Shown here: positions 37,868 through 51,786 of the stretch, piece after piece
How the letters are laid out: each line of letters begins with the position of its first letter
Position numbering within the stretch: position 1 is the first letter of the stretch
Assembly (NCBI GenBank): GCA_002104945.1
Contig: MCFH01000025.1
Location: 372,001-436,000 of the forward strand
DNA from: Piromyces finnis
Lineage: Eukaryota; Neocallimastigomycota; Neocallimastigomycetes; Neocallimastigales; Neocallimastigaceae
Length of the DNA: 64,000 bases
Reading direction: 5' to 3'
Notes under the pieces: model-generated
What the model was told of the DNA's origin: nothing
Seen by the model: only the letters and a program-made list of their open reading frames with translations
Databases searched by the model: none
Program-made: the position numbers and the translations under genes

Positions 37868-40217
37868 GCTATATTAATTTTTATAAAAAAAAATAATATT
37901 AATATTATTTTTATATATTTAATAACATGTTAAACTTACAATTATTCCATAAAAAAAATATTTTATTATTATGAATATTAAATAATAAATTATGTTTAAA
38001 TTATATATATTAGAATAAACATTATTAATTATCAAAAGATTAGAATTTCAATGTTATTCAATATATTTTCTTTATTTATATATTTGTTTTTTATTTATTT
38101 TAATTTTTATTTATTGTTTCTAATTTACATTTATTTGCATATTAGTATTCAGCATATTTTACAATATTATTAATTAATTAACTCATTAATCCTAATTCAA
38201 CATAAATATAATTACATAGTTACCTTCAATTTTTTTTTTTTTTTTTTGTTAAAAAGAATAAAAAATATTTTAAAATTTTTAATAATTATTTACCTATACG
38301 AAAATATCTACAATTAATTTATATATAGTATATAATAAATATACTATTAATATATATTGATATATAATAGGAGGATTATTATATATATTTTTAATTTATT
38401 TTTCATATATTTAATATTAAATTCCAATATAATCAACTACAATTGTATTTGTTTTATTTGTTTGTATCTAAACTACAAATAAAATTTTTGTAATTAACTT
38501 TATTTAATAATAAAATCAAATTATAATTAAATAAAAAAAAGGAGGAAAGAAACGTTTTAAAAGAAGTTATAAAATATTGCCATAAAAATAAAAAGCAATA
38601 TCCTAATGACTAGTAAGTATTAAAAAATAAAAATAAAGTAAAATAAAATAACAATTAAATATTATACATTTAAAAAAAAATAGTACACCTGTAAGAACCT
38701 CTTTGATATATTATTTCAAAATTTAATAAAATTTTAATATAATATTCAAAAATAGTTAAAAATAACAAGATGATAATAATATAACGATAATTATTATTAT
38801 TAAATTAAATAATTTGTATTAACATTGGCATTAAGGATATTCAAATAAATATATAAAATATTTATATAAAAATATTTAAAACTAAAAAATTGTTCACTAA
38901 AAAAAAATAACATTCCTATCACATTCATCATACATTATTGATAGAATTTAATGTACCATTAATATTTATAAAATAATATAAACCATTACATTAATTACAT
39001 TAAATAACACCACCATCACCACTACACTCTTATTCCTATTTTAAAGCATCAATAATGATAATGAAACGAAAATCATATTACCGAAAATTAGCTCTTTTTT
39101 AAATACTATTGAATTAATAAAAAAAAATTAATAATGGATTTGCAACCAATCATGTTATGTAATAGCAATATCAAAAAAAGATAATGAATTTTAATGAGAA
39201 TTATAATTATTATCAATTAGTTGAAATATGTATTACTATATATCACAATACATTACATTAATTTATTTAATATATTGCATTGTATATTATTTAATTATAA
39301 GATTTTATGTTACACGAATGAAAAAGAGCATTGATGTATAAATTAGTTATTAATTTTGGATGAAAAGAAACTATTTTAGTCTATAGACTTTGACACTTTT
39401 TAAATTTAAATGTGAATAATTCCGCAAAGGCAATCATAGTATTCTATAGCAATAATTTTATATATGCGTAAAAAGGAAAAAAAAATATTTTAAAAATAAA
39501 ATAATTTAAACTTAAAAAGGTCAACAATCTGTTTTTATATATGCATATTAATATTTTTTTAATATTAATATTGCAAATTAGCATATAATGATAAAAAAAA
39601 TATTTATATATATAAAAAATACAATAAAAACTGAAAAATAAATATGTTTCTTGGTTAATATAAGTATAACACATCGGTGTTTTACAATAATCTTATTTAA
39701 GAAAATGTGCAATTGTTTGGTTTGTGGATGTATAAAAGAATGGCTAATGATTATATAATAATTCCAAAAATATATAATACTAATAAATGAAAAGAACCTA
39801 AAAAATTATATATTTATATAATATATATGGTAATTTCATTATTATCATTTTTATAAAAACGAATTTTATATAACAAGTATAAAGTAAAGCAATCTAAATC
39901 CTAAAAGTTAAGATTTTAATACTTGTATGGATCATTAATCAAAACATTTTTTAATATAAAATATTTATTTAATAAAAAATAATAAATATATTAAAAGAAT
40001 TAAATAGGGGTTAGGAATTATTTATTTGTTTGTTTATTTATTTATTTATTTATTTACTTATTTACTTATTTATTTATTTATTTATTTTAAACTTAATGAA
40101 AATTGTAACACTAAATACATATATTGTACATATTCAAAAAAATAATGTATTTATGTATATTTTAATTTATTTTCTATTTTTCTTTTAAGTTTTTTTATTT
40201 TAAGAAATAATAAGAAA
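37868..40217. other. Intergenic between divergent genes
   Basis: This 2.35 kb lies between the starts of the aminotransferase and GET4 genes and must contain both promoters. A ttta repeat lies at 40019-40085. No further coding segment or RNA gene was seen; the minus-strand frame at 39444-39674 has random composition. Confidence 0.55.
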
Positions 40218-42053
40218 ATGATTTCAACAAATTCATTCAGTAAAGTCAGTAGAGGTACTCAAAAAAATTTAAATAATATTAATGCCTCTATTAAAGAAGG
40301 AAAATATTATGAAGCACATCAAATGCTTCATTCTGTATCTCAAAGGTAATATTTAATTAATCTTATTGTACTAAATTTATAAACAGATTTCAAAAAAATT
40401 ATTTCAATTTTATTAATTTTTCCTTTTTTTTTTCTTTCAAAAAAATAAAATAAACCAAAAAAAAAAAAAAAAGAAAAAAAGAAAGAGAGAAAGAAAAATT
40501 ATATTTATTATTAAACTTATTACTAACTTTTTTTTTATTTTTATTAATAATAACATTATATTTTTGGATTAATTAAATTTTTCAATAACTAAACAAATTT
40601 ATAAAAAAAAATAATAAATAAATAAGATATGTAAAACAAAGAAAAATCAATGATGCTATTCATTTATTACATAATGGAGCTAAGTCCTTATTAAATTATG
40701 ATCAAGAGGGAAGTGCTTATGATTTATTTAAAAGATTAATTAATATATATAACAATGAATCTGTTATGGTCACTGAAGAATCAGTTGGTAAATAATTTAA
40801 TTATTATAATATTGATATCCAGAAGCAATATAAATGTTCTAAATAAATAATAATAACCAACTTAAATTATAATTTCTCTTTAATATATATGTATTTTAAA
40901 TATTTTAGGAAGATTAATTGATATCTTAAATTCATTCAAATCTATTAATAATTTTACAGAAGATGCAATGAAATTATCAATTGCGTATATATCATTAATG
41001 ATTAATAATTAATAACATCTTAAAAATAGTAATAATATTACAAATAATAACATTTAACTTTATTTTTTATCAAATAAAAATGTTAGTTGGTCAATTAAAT
41101 TCGGTAACACTCAATTTGGAGATCAAAGCATTCATCATGCTTATGGTTTAAAATGTCTTAAAGGTATATATTTTTTAAATCTCTAGTATTTATTTTTTAT
41201 AAATAATTTAAAATTAATTATCTATTATTAATTATATTAATTATATAATAGAAAAAAAATTCTATAACGCTGAAATGCACTTTGTATTTGGTAATCTTGA
41301 TAGCGCTAAAGCTTTAGGTATTATGGATTATCAATGGTCAACTGAAGGTTACACTAGTGATTATGGTCACTTCATTGCCAGAGCTATTTTACAGTAATAT
41401 ATTAATATATTAAAAAAAATAATTTTTTATTATTAAATCAAAAAAATTAAAAAAGATAAATTGTTGTTATTTTTTCACTTAACTTAAATATTAATATTCT
41501 ATTTATTTTTCTTTTTAAAAATAATAATAACAAAAAAAAAAAAAAAGATATTTAGCTATTAAAAAACTTTCTAATGCCCGTACTTGTTTATCAAGTTTCT
41601 GTGAAAAAATAAAAGCAAACAAACCTGATTGTATTATACACAATACCAACAATGTAGATTTATATTCTTCTTCTTTATTAAATTATTGTCAAGTATTAAT
41701 TTTAATAATAGAAAGAGAAAATACTATTGAACAATATCAACAACTTAATCAAAAATACGAAGAAACTCTATATAAAGCTGACCCATTTTTAACTGAAGTA
41801 ATTGAAAATATATATTATAATTATAATTACTTATTACAATTCACATATAATTATATAGTCATATTAATCTTGTTTTTGGTTTTATTTTTTAAAAAAAAAA
41901 AAAAAAATAAAGTTGGTTGAACATATTTCTGAAATTTTCTTTAATATCAGAAAGCAAAAGCCACATAATATGTTTGAAGATTTAATTAACAGTTTCTTTG
42001 GACCAGCACCAAGTAATAACGCCTTAACTTCTGAAAATAACGCCTTAGATTAA
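40218..42053 (+). CDS. GET4: Golgi-to-ER traffic protein 4 (GET4), 7 exons
   Basis: GET4 is an alpha-solenoid that, with the ubiquitin-like GET5, bridges SGT2 and the GET3 ATPase to deliver tail-anchored proteins to the ER. Exons 40218-40345, 40627-40787, 40909-40984, 41087-41163, 41252-41393, 41548-41797, 41913-42053 give 324 aa, the normal length. Landmarks: IKEGKYYEAHQMLHSVSQRY at the start, LLNYDQEGSAYDLFKRLINI, KFGDQ-like KFGNTQFGDQSIHHAYGLKC, AEMHFVFGN, GHFIARAILQYLAIKKLSNA, LLNYCQVLILIIERE, and the tail FNIRKQKPHNMFEDLINSFF. Clients in this window would include the SNARE BET1. Three introns end in long A tracts before AG. Confidence 0.95.
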
Positions 42054-43386
42054 AAAGAAGAAGAAGAAAATTGCTATAAAATATAAAAATATTAAAAGAG
42101 AATATGTAATGACTTATGAAAATGTTCTTGTAAAAAAAAATAAATAAAAAAATCAAATAAGCATACTAATTTTTATATGAATTAATTGTATTATTATATT
42201 AATAATATTATAGAGAATATTTTTATTTATTATTTTATTTATTATATTTATTATATTTATTATATATATTTAATTATAAATGTTTGTTGTGTTGTCGCTG
42301 TTGTTTTTGGCAGTATTTCCTAGAAAATAGAATATCAATTTTAATTTTAATAATTGTTCATAATTTATATTGTGGCAAAATATTTTATTTTATTACTAAA
42401 CCTTATTTATGTATTATTGAAACAAGCCACAATTTTTTATTATTTATTTTTTGTTATTTTTTTTTTTTTTTTTTTTTTTTTATTAGAAACTTATAATCTA
42501 ATAAAAAAAATTAAAAAAAAAAAAAAAAAAGAAGAAAAAAGAACAAATAAATAATAAAAGTATTGTATTCAAATAGTAATGTTTAATTGTTAACATTTTT
42601 TGCTTAATTTTGCTTAATAAGAGAGGGAAAAAAAAAAAAAAAAGTTCTTGCATCATTAAATTATCAAATTTCAATTTTTTTAAAATTTATTAATTTATTA
42701 AGGTGAATTAAAATTCTATTATATCTGAAGTTCTAACAAGAGAAATAATAAAATTATATTTTATTTTATCATAATTACCCTTACTCCAATAAGGGAATAA
42801 AAAGCAATATTACAAGAAGTTAGTATTCATATGGATAAACTTCGAGGTTAAAAATAAAAAAAAAAAAAAAAAATAAAATAAAATAAAATAAAATAAAATA
42901 AAAAAAGTAAAAATGTATATTTTATTTTTCATTAAACGTATTTATTTGTATGAATTTTTGAAATAAAATATATGTTTTTTAATTTTGTTTTTAAACTTGT
43001 TTTAATTTCAAGAAATTGTATTTTTTTTTTTTTTTTTTATTTTATTTTATTACTATTATTAATATTAATTATGAAAAATGAATTATAATTTTAATTAAAA
43101 TTGTTTTAAGTTATAAAAGTGTTTAATGAAATTATTATTGTTGTTGTTATTAAAACATAAATTTAATAGATTAACAGAACTATCTTAATATAATATGTAT
43201 TTTTTATTTTTTATTTTTTTTTTTTTTTTAATATTAATAAATAACACAAATAACTAATAATCAATTACCATCTATATACATTATATATAAATTTTTATTT
43301 TATCACTATTTTTGAACAAACCAATAGCGTCTTCATTTTCTTTCATATATAATTCTTTTGTTTGTTTGTTCTGTAAATTATTCAAA
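42054..43386. other. Intergenic, A/T-rich
   Basis: This 1.3 kb lies between GET4 and MEX67. It has long A and T homopolymers and an aaata pentanucleotide run at 42870-42905. The plus frames at 42284-42554 are simple-sequence artefacts. The promoter of MEX67 is expected near its 3' side. Confidence 0.55.
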
Positions 43387-44051
43387 ATGTTTGGAAATAA
43401 TATGTCAAATAATATATCAATGACACAAGAAAAAGATAGTGTTATGTCTGATGGTAATAAACCAAAAGGACCAAGAGGAAGAGGTCCAAATAAATTCAAT
43501 GGACATACATCAAATAACAGACCTATTTCTGAAAGATTAGGTTCAAAACCTGGTTTAAAAAGTAGAATGAAAGATAGAAAAGGTGGATTCCAAGGAAAAG
43601 ACGATAAAAAAAATAAGTTGTAAGTTTGTTCAAAATAGTTTCTAAAGCTCGAATTTAACATATTTTTTTATTAAATCCATCTATCCACTACATATAAATT
43701 TTTAAACAGAAATCTATACAAAAATAATGGCAAACCAAATTTTAAAGATTTTCATAAATCAGTACATGAAAGAGTGATTGTATGTTAAACTGTTTTTATA
43801 ACAATATTATAAAATAATCTCTGTAAATTATATTTAAAATATTATATTATTTAGAAATTCAATTAATTTTTTTCAATAAAATTAAAATAATTTAATAATC
43901 TAAAAAAGGCATCAAATGCTATTGGTGATATAGGAGAATTACAACAATTAATAAAAAAAAAATCTAAAAGACCAATCAAGATTTTAAAGGTATTGGGAAA
44001 AAAAAATAATAAAAAGGAATTACCAGATTATAAATTTTAAAAAATAAAAAA

Positions 44052-44082
<31 letters not shown>

Positions 44083-46900
44083 CATTCTATTAAATTAAAT
44101 AGGCTGAAAGAAAAAATGATAGTATTATTAGTTTCTTAGTAGAAAATAAAGGACATGCAAAAGCTTTATTAGAACTATCAGGAATTAGATTTAATGGAAA
44201 TACTGTAACATTTGCAATTCAAAATAGAAAAGGCATTACCACAGCTTCTGACATTAAGAATTCAATATCTATTATTGAAAATTTAAAGCATTTAATAATG
44301 GGACGTTACAATCCAGAAAATCAATACTTAAATTTAGAAAATATAAATAATGATCCAGCTTTAGGTGATAAAAGAGGTTTAGTAGATTTAAATAAATCTG
44401 AAAAATTAGGACAAGTTATCTGTAAACTTATTAAGGAAAACTTTCCAGATGTAATTATATATATATATGCATACTAATACTAATTATGAATCACAACATT
44501 AAATAGCAATAATAATTTGTTTTTATTAATCTATTAATCTATATATTATATATTGATTACAATTTACATTTATGTTAAATTAATTACATCATGGAAATAA
44601 AGGTTAAAACAATATCATTTGCTAATAATAATTTAAGAAATTTAAGAGCATTAAGTAAGTTGCATCAATGGCTACCAGATGTTATGAATTTATCCTTTCA
44701 AAATAATCAATTAGCTACCTTAAGAGATATAGAACCAATAAATGGTGATAAATTTACAGGCCTTCGTGAATTAGTTATTTCAGAAAATCCTGTTAAAGAT
44801 AAAGAAATGCAAAAATTCGGAAATTTTGAAAATCTTAAAAGGTAAAATTCCTGGTATTTTTTTTTTTAAGATTATTTTTTTTTTTAAAAAAATAGTTATA
44901 AATATTCATATATATTCAGAAAAGTAGTAAATGTAAAAATAATATTTAATAATAATATTTAATAATAATATTTAATAACAATAATAATGTTATGTAATTT
45001 TTATTATTATTATTATTATTTATATTTATATTTATATTTTTATAGTCAAATAAAATCAATGTTCCCATCTTTGTTAATTTTAGATAATGAAGAATTACCA
45101 GAAGGTATATCGTTTGATGTTGGAAAAAACATAAATTCAAAAACTTTACCATTACAAATTATGTCATCGTTTGTTGATTCTGATGTCACTGCAAACACTA
45201 TACAAGACTTCATAGTAAAGTAAGTATAAAATATGAATTGTATATAGCATATAATAATAATAATATATTAAATATAAAAAATTCATTAATAATATAAATA
45301 TTAATATCTTTTTTTTTTTTATTTTATTTTAATAATTGGAATATAAAGATACTTTACATTATTTGATACTAATCGTGTTGGATTATTGGATTTATATGAT
45401 GACAATGCTTTATTCTCATTAAGTATTAACAATAATATTCCTTCATGGAGAAAACGTTTTGAAAGAGGAAATATGTCAAATTGGAAAGCTTATGATCGTA
45501 ACTTTAAGTCTACTAGACAATGTAATATATTATTATTTTAATTGTTTTTTAATAGCATAAATTTAGATAAAATGTTGAATGATATTTAAAACTTTTATAA
45601 TAATGTACTAATAATAATTTTAATTATATTTCATTTAAAAATAAAATATTCTGGTAAATTAGCACTTCGTGACAATTTATTAAGTAAAGGTAAAAATGCC
45701 ATTATTCAAACTATAGCCAAATTACCATCAACGAAGCATCCATTAGAAGACAATTCAAAATTTATTATTGATTCATGGCAAATTAATGTTGCACCACAAC
45801 AAATTTTGATATATCTTAATATAAGTGGTGAATTTAAAGAAGGTAATGAAAAATATTCAATTTGAAAAGATCAATATATATAAGCAATCATATGGAAGTA
45901 TATTTAAGATTAATAAAAAAAATACTTATATATTTTTAAAAAATATCACTTTTCTTTCAATAAAAATAGTTGATGTAAAATTAAATAAGTCATTCAGTAG
46001 AACCTTCTTAATAGCACCATCACAGCCACAATCAAAGTAAATTATAAAAGTTTAAAAAACTGTATAAAAATGATAATTAATAACAATACTTAAATTAACT
46101 TGGATTATAACATCATAATATAATATATATTCATCTTTTTATATTTTTATATTAATAAAAATTTATAGTGCTGCAAATGCAGGATGGGCCTATACTATAT
46201 TTAATGATCAAATGACAGTTCGTCCATGGTCAGGAAATAAATCCTTCGATAAAGCTAAGGCTAATCCAATTCAAATTGATATTAGTGGTTCAGCTAAGAT
46301 GCTTAATAATAATAATAATAATAGCAATACATCCAATGTATTTAATGCTGCTGCACAACTTAATACAAATATTCCTGTATCAAATGGACCTCTTGAATTT
46401 ACCCCATTACAACTTCAAGAACAAGAACAACTTCGTATACAGCATGGATTGGTAAATATATTAAATATAACGCATCATTTATTTATTCTTTTTAAATATA
46501 AATTCACTGTTATTTATATACACTTCATTAATTAATGAATTAAATATAAATTTTCTCATAATATAATATGTATATAGAATGAAATACAGCATCAACAAGT
46601 ACAAGAACTATCACGTCAAACTCGTTTAACCTATTTATACAGTATACAATGTTTAAATGAATTCCAATGGAATTTTGCTTCTGCTTTGGAAGGTTATCAA
46701 AAAGTAAAGGTAAATATTTCAAAAATAATAATAATAATAATAATAATAAAACAAAATAAAGAGTTAATATAGAAATGATTTTTAATTCAAAATGAAAAAA
46801 AAAATTAACATAAACATTTTTATCTTTTTTAAAAATTTATTCAATTTATATTATAAAATATATACAGAACCAAGTTCCACCAGATGGCTATTATCATTAA
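43387..46900 (+). CDS. MEX67: mRNA export receptor MEX67/NXF, 12 exons
   Basis: MEX67 (NXF1), with MTR2, carries mRNPs through nuclear pores by binding FG repeats. Exons 43387-43619, 43710-43779, 43909-43989, 44103-44450, 44603-44841, 45046-45219, 45349-45521, 45663-45842, 45970-46036, 46169-46451, 46578-46709, 46868-46900 give 670 aa. Order seen: a Gly/Arg/Lys-rich N-terminus (GPRGRGPNKFNG); an RNA-binding-like domain ending near MGRYNPENQYLNLENI; leucine-rich repeats (VKTISFANNNLRNLRALSKL, DVMNLSFQNNQLATLRDIEP); an NTF2-like domain (IVKYFTLFDTNRVGLLDLYD, NAIIQTIAKLPSTKHPLED, FSRTFLIAPSQPQSNAANAG); and a UBA-like TAP-C domain (YLYSIQCLNEFQWNFASALE) ending NQVPPDGYYH. An Asn-rich linker lies before TAP-C. 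The ATG used follows the upstream A/T run; no in-frame ATG lies further upstream in this exon. Confidence 0.93.
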
Positions 46901-47758
46901 ATAATAATCAGTTTTTGATAAATATAAATTACCATTATATTTTTTATATATTAATATTTTTAATGATTAATGATCTTTAAAACTACCTTAAAGCTATATT
47001 AAATTATACATTAAACATAATTAATAGTAGTAATTAATGACATATCTATATTCTATTCTATATATCTTTTTATTTTTATTTATTTATTCACTATTTTTTC
47101 TTTTTTAAAAAAAGTATATATTCTTTTATATATATAGTTGAACATTTATTATATATATATATTTTTCATTTTTTTATAAAAAGAAAAGTAATTCTTAATA
47201 ATAAAAAATAATATATATATAAAACAAATCATAGAAAATAAAATATAATTATAATAACAAAAATACTTTCATTTAATAAAATGTTTATTTTCAAGGCGTC
47301 ATCAAATTTTAAATAGTAGGATTTAGATGTTAAATCTTCATATATTTATGTATTTTTTCCATAAATTGGGTTTTATTAAGAATTGTCACGTTTTAATACT
47401 AATTATTGATTGGTATTATTTTTATTAGACCAATAAAAATAAATTAAAATACAATCAACTATTTTGATATAGCATATTTAAAATTTTTAAGATTTGCTCT
47501 TTAAAAAATTATAAAAGGAATCAAGGTTTGGCATTATTTTAATCTACTAACAATGTCACACAGATGCATTAGAGTCTCAATCTATATGCTAAAAAAATTA
47601 GTTATGATAACGTTGTGCTCAAGTGTCTGTAATATAGACCTTAGCTAGTGAATACTGGTTGTATTCTAATAATTATTTATTATTTTAATATATTGTATTT
47701 GTTAGCTTAAATTACATATTAAATAGTTTATAATCTTATTGAAATTAAAAATTAAATT

Positions 47759-47797
<39 letters not shown>

Positions 47798-50700
47798 TTT
47801 GAGTAATTGATTAATTTGTTTGTTTTAATTTAACCCTTTAAATAATAATATTAATATAGTATAGTTTATTTTACATATTATATAGTTTAAATAAACATCA
47901 TTTGTTATAAAAATATAAATGAATTAGTTTAGAGATTTTTTTATTATTAATATCTATATAATTAGATAGTTAACGTATTTTATATTTTATTATTTAATTA
48001 TTGCCTATATCAATAAGATATATTTTTTATAGTGTAGATAATAATTAATATAGGTAAATAAATATTATGTATTAATTTTAATTTATTTTTAAAATCATAA
48101 CCCTTTGGTGTTTAAAGGATTAGGATATTTAAATTCAACAAGGTTAAATTTATTTTTAATCTTTTATTATATATATAGTGTTGAAAATACTTCTTTTTAA
48201 ATGTAGAAAATTGATTAAGTAATAAATAAAATATATAATTTCTTAATAATTAATATAATTTATATTTAATATATATATATAATCTTATACTCTAAAAAGT
48301 GTAATTCAATTTTTAATAGTATAATACAGTTGTATTAAAAATCACCATTCTTTAAAGCATATTTTATTACATGAAATAATAATTATTTAAACTATTAATT
48401 TAACATTTTTGTTCTTAAAAGGAAAAGAAATATTTATATCCTTTATTATTTTTTAAAAAAAAAATAATATTATAAAAATTATTATATAAAGTAAGAATTA
48501 TATTTTATTATTAAAATAACTGTAATAAAGTAAAAACTAAAATTTGAAAATTATATAATAATAAAATATAAAATAATTATGTTGACAAATATATAGAATA
48601 TAGAATTTATAATTATTGATGTTGTAATTATTATTATTTATGTTGTAGTACTATCTATTCAGTTGTCATAATTTGTATAATAAATGTAATAAATGATAAA
48701 GTATAATACAATATTTAAGAGTTCAATATATATATATGCATTATAAAATATAAAATATAAATTTTTAAATAAAAGTTATATATATATTTACTTTATTAAC
48801 ATCATAATTTTTATAATATTATTACATATAATTATTTTTAGTATGTTAAAAGATTGAAAGCTTTATGATCCATTATATAGTTAAAAAATTTTCATAATCA
48901 TTAAACTTATCTATAGGTAATAATATAATAAAATATAGTTTATAAATGCCCTATATATGTATCGATACCATACTTAAATTAATAATTGTTTTTTATATAT
49001 AATAAGATTTATTTAAAAATAATTATCTTTATATATATAGAGTTTTGATTTTTCTTACTTTTTAATCCATAATTTATATAATTTATTAAATAAAATTATA
49101 ATTAGAATATATTATTTTACAAATGCAATAATGTTATAATTATATGATTTTTATTTTTATTTATATATAGTTATTTTTAGTTTAAACTCTTTTTTAATAT
49201 AAATTATAATTATTATAAAAAATAAAATATAAAATATTATTTTAAAAATAATTATATAGTATAATAAAAATAATCATTTATATTCAAATACTACTACTAC
49301 TAGTAATAAAAAATAATAATAATAATAATAATTATATTTTATATGTATTTTTATTATATATTTCTTAAATTATAATAATTATAATTATACTTATTATTCT
49401 TATTAATAAAATAATTTAGGAAAATTTTTTTTAATATTATTTTTTCTTGTATTATTATTAATAAAAAAAAAAAAAAAAAGAAACTTGAAGATGATTAATA
49501 ATTTGATTTAATATTATTTTTGAAATTATTTTATGACATTATAATTGCGGGAAGATTATTTATCATAATATTGTTGAATCTATTTTTACAATTCATACAT
49601 AACATAATAAATAATCATTTAAATTATAAAATTAAAAATAAATATTTTCAATATTATAAAGATATTATAAAACATCACAATTAAAGATAGGCGATAAAAT
49701 AAGAAACAAACAAACAAACAAAACAAAGAAGTAATAAAAAAATTGAAGAGAAAGTAAAGAGTGATATATTATATAACACATATCAAAATACTTTGGATAT
49801 TAAAATAGAATTATTTTTTAAATAGACAACTTTTCGAGTACTGTAATAATATCAAAATATAAATATAAATGAGGAAATAAAAATAATTCAAAAAAAAAAG
49901 TCCCAATATATATAAGAAATAATATCTATTAGATATATAAAATATTTTAAAGAAAAGGTGATTACTTTATTAATATTAAGTAATAATAAATAAAAAATAA
50001 AAATATATAAATATACAAAGAAAATGAAAAAGAATTATTTAAAATAATATTAAATATTTATTTTTAAATTGAATTTAAAAATGAATTATAAAAGTTTTTT
50101 TAACATAAATTTATAAAAATATTATAAATTATAACAATGTTCATTAATAAATTATAAAAATATAATACTAATAACGCTTTCTTATTTATTATATTAAATA
50201 ATATATTATTATTAAAAACTTCATATTTTTCAAAAATAAAAAATTATTTTATAAAAATAACAATATAATATAACACATAATAATATAATTCATTAAAAAT
50301 AAAATCGACCATTTAAAAATAATAAATGAATGATTAAACATATAAATAATATATACATATAAATAATATAAATAACACAAACAACAACAATATGATACAA
50401 TATTTAATGAAAATACCCAAATATTATTAATAAATATTGAACATAACAACGAATGTGATTATGGAAAATATTAAAATAAATATTCCTATATGAATATTAA
50501 TATAATACAATTAAAATAAATATAATTATATGTATGTATAACGTTTTTTTCTTCTATTTATTATTATTATTATTCTATCAATAATAGGCACTTTATTAAT
50601 ATTAAAATAACCATTAATTTTAGTGTTATATTATATCTTTTAAAGTATTTTGAAAGGATAAAAAAAGAAGATATTATTTTTTATTTTCTTTTTTCTTCCT

Positions 50701-51547
50701 TTTTTTTCACTTCTTTTTTTTTTTTTTTTTTTTTTTAATTATTTGTTATTGTTTGTTTGTTATATATTATATATAAAACCTACAATTAATAAATATTATT
50801 CCAGAATCTTTTTTGTTTTTATTCTTCCTAAAAAGAAGCTTCTTCTTTTTTTTTATATTTACACAAAGTTTAATTTAATATAAATTAAAAGTGCTAATAT
50901 TACTAAAAAAGGAAATATAAACAAGTTTTATTGTAAAAAAAAAAAAAAACCAAATAATATTCCTTACTTGGATGATATTATTAAGATAAAACAATTTTGA
51001 TATAAAGAGAGCTATACGGAAAATATTTTTGTAAATATACAGTAATAAAAAAAAAAGAAGAAGAAGGAAAAAAAAGAAACAAAGAGAAACCATTTATATA
51101 TAATATAAAGTGTAAAAATAGAAGTTTTATAAATATTATATTATAAAAAAGGAAAAGAAAATAAGATAAAAAAAAAAAAAACAGGTATTGAAAAAGTTTT
51201 TTTTTTTTTTCTTCTTTATATAAGAATATTAATATTAATGATATAATTATATAAAAGTTATTTAATTATTAATTAATTATGTATATATGTCTATTTTATT
51301 ATAATCTTATATAATTTCATAATTATATTCACTCAAAAACAACAACAATAACAAACATGCAACATATTAGTAATAGATAATATTTCTTTTAAAAATACTA
51401 TTATAAATTATATTAGACTTTATTTATTTTAATTACATATCTTTTTCATTAGAATATTTAGAATATTTAGTACTTGTTAGATACAGTTTAATATTTTAAT
51501 TTTACATATTATTACATTGTAATTATAGTCAGTTTCTTTTCTTTCTT

Positions 51548-51596
<49 letters not shown>

Positions 51597-51786
51597 TATT
51601 TTTCTTCTTCTTATCTTTTTCTTTGTTTTTTTAATAACGATAAAGTAAAAATAATATTATTGTATTTTTGTAAATTATATATTTTCATTTTTACTTTATT
51701 TAATACCATTACCTTTTAAGAACTTTCATTTTTTTTTTTCATTTTTACTTTTTTATTTTTTTTTGATATGAACAATATAATATACA
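46901..51786. other. 4.9-kb gene desert
   Basis: No conserved coding segment was found on either strand. It holds ttta repeats (47757-47801), many T and A homopolymers (44 T at 51550-51593), and one less A/T-biased island at about 47510-47680. The promoter of the G-alpha gene lies at its right end. It may hold fast-evolving or untranslated transcripts that cannot be seen from sequence alone. Confidence 0.6.
47510..47680. other. Mixed-composition island, possible ncRNA
   Basis: Within a desert of simple A/T sequence, this stretch has markedly more G and C and non-repetitive sequence, such as cacacagatgcattagagtc and gataacgttgtgctcaagtg. No frame stays open through it. A structured RNA or an old element copy is possible; the strand and type are undetermined. 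Confidence 0.25.

Noticed and set aside
43281-43661. Minus-strand frame of 126 residues over MEX67 exon 1
   Set aside because: The plus strand has the conserved spliced gene; the antisense frame has no motif.
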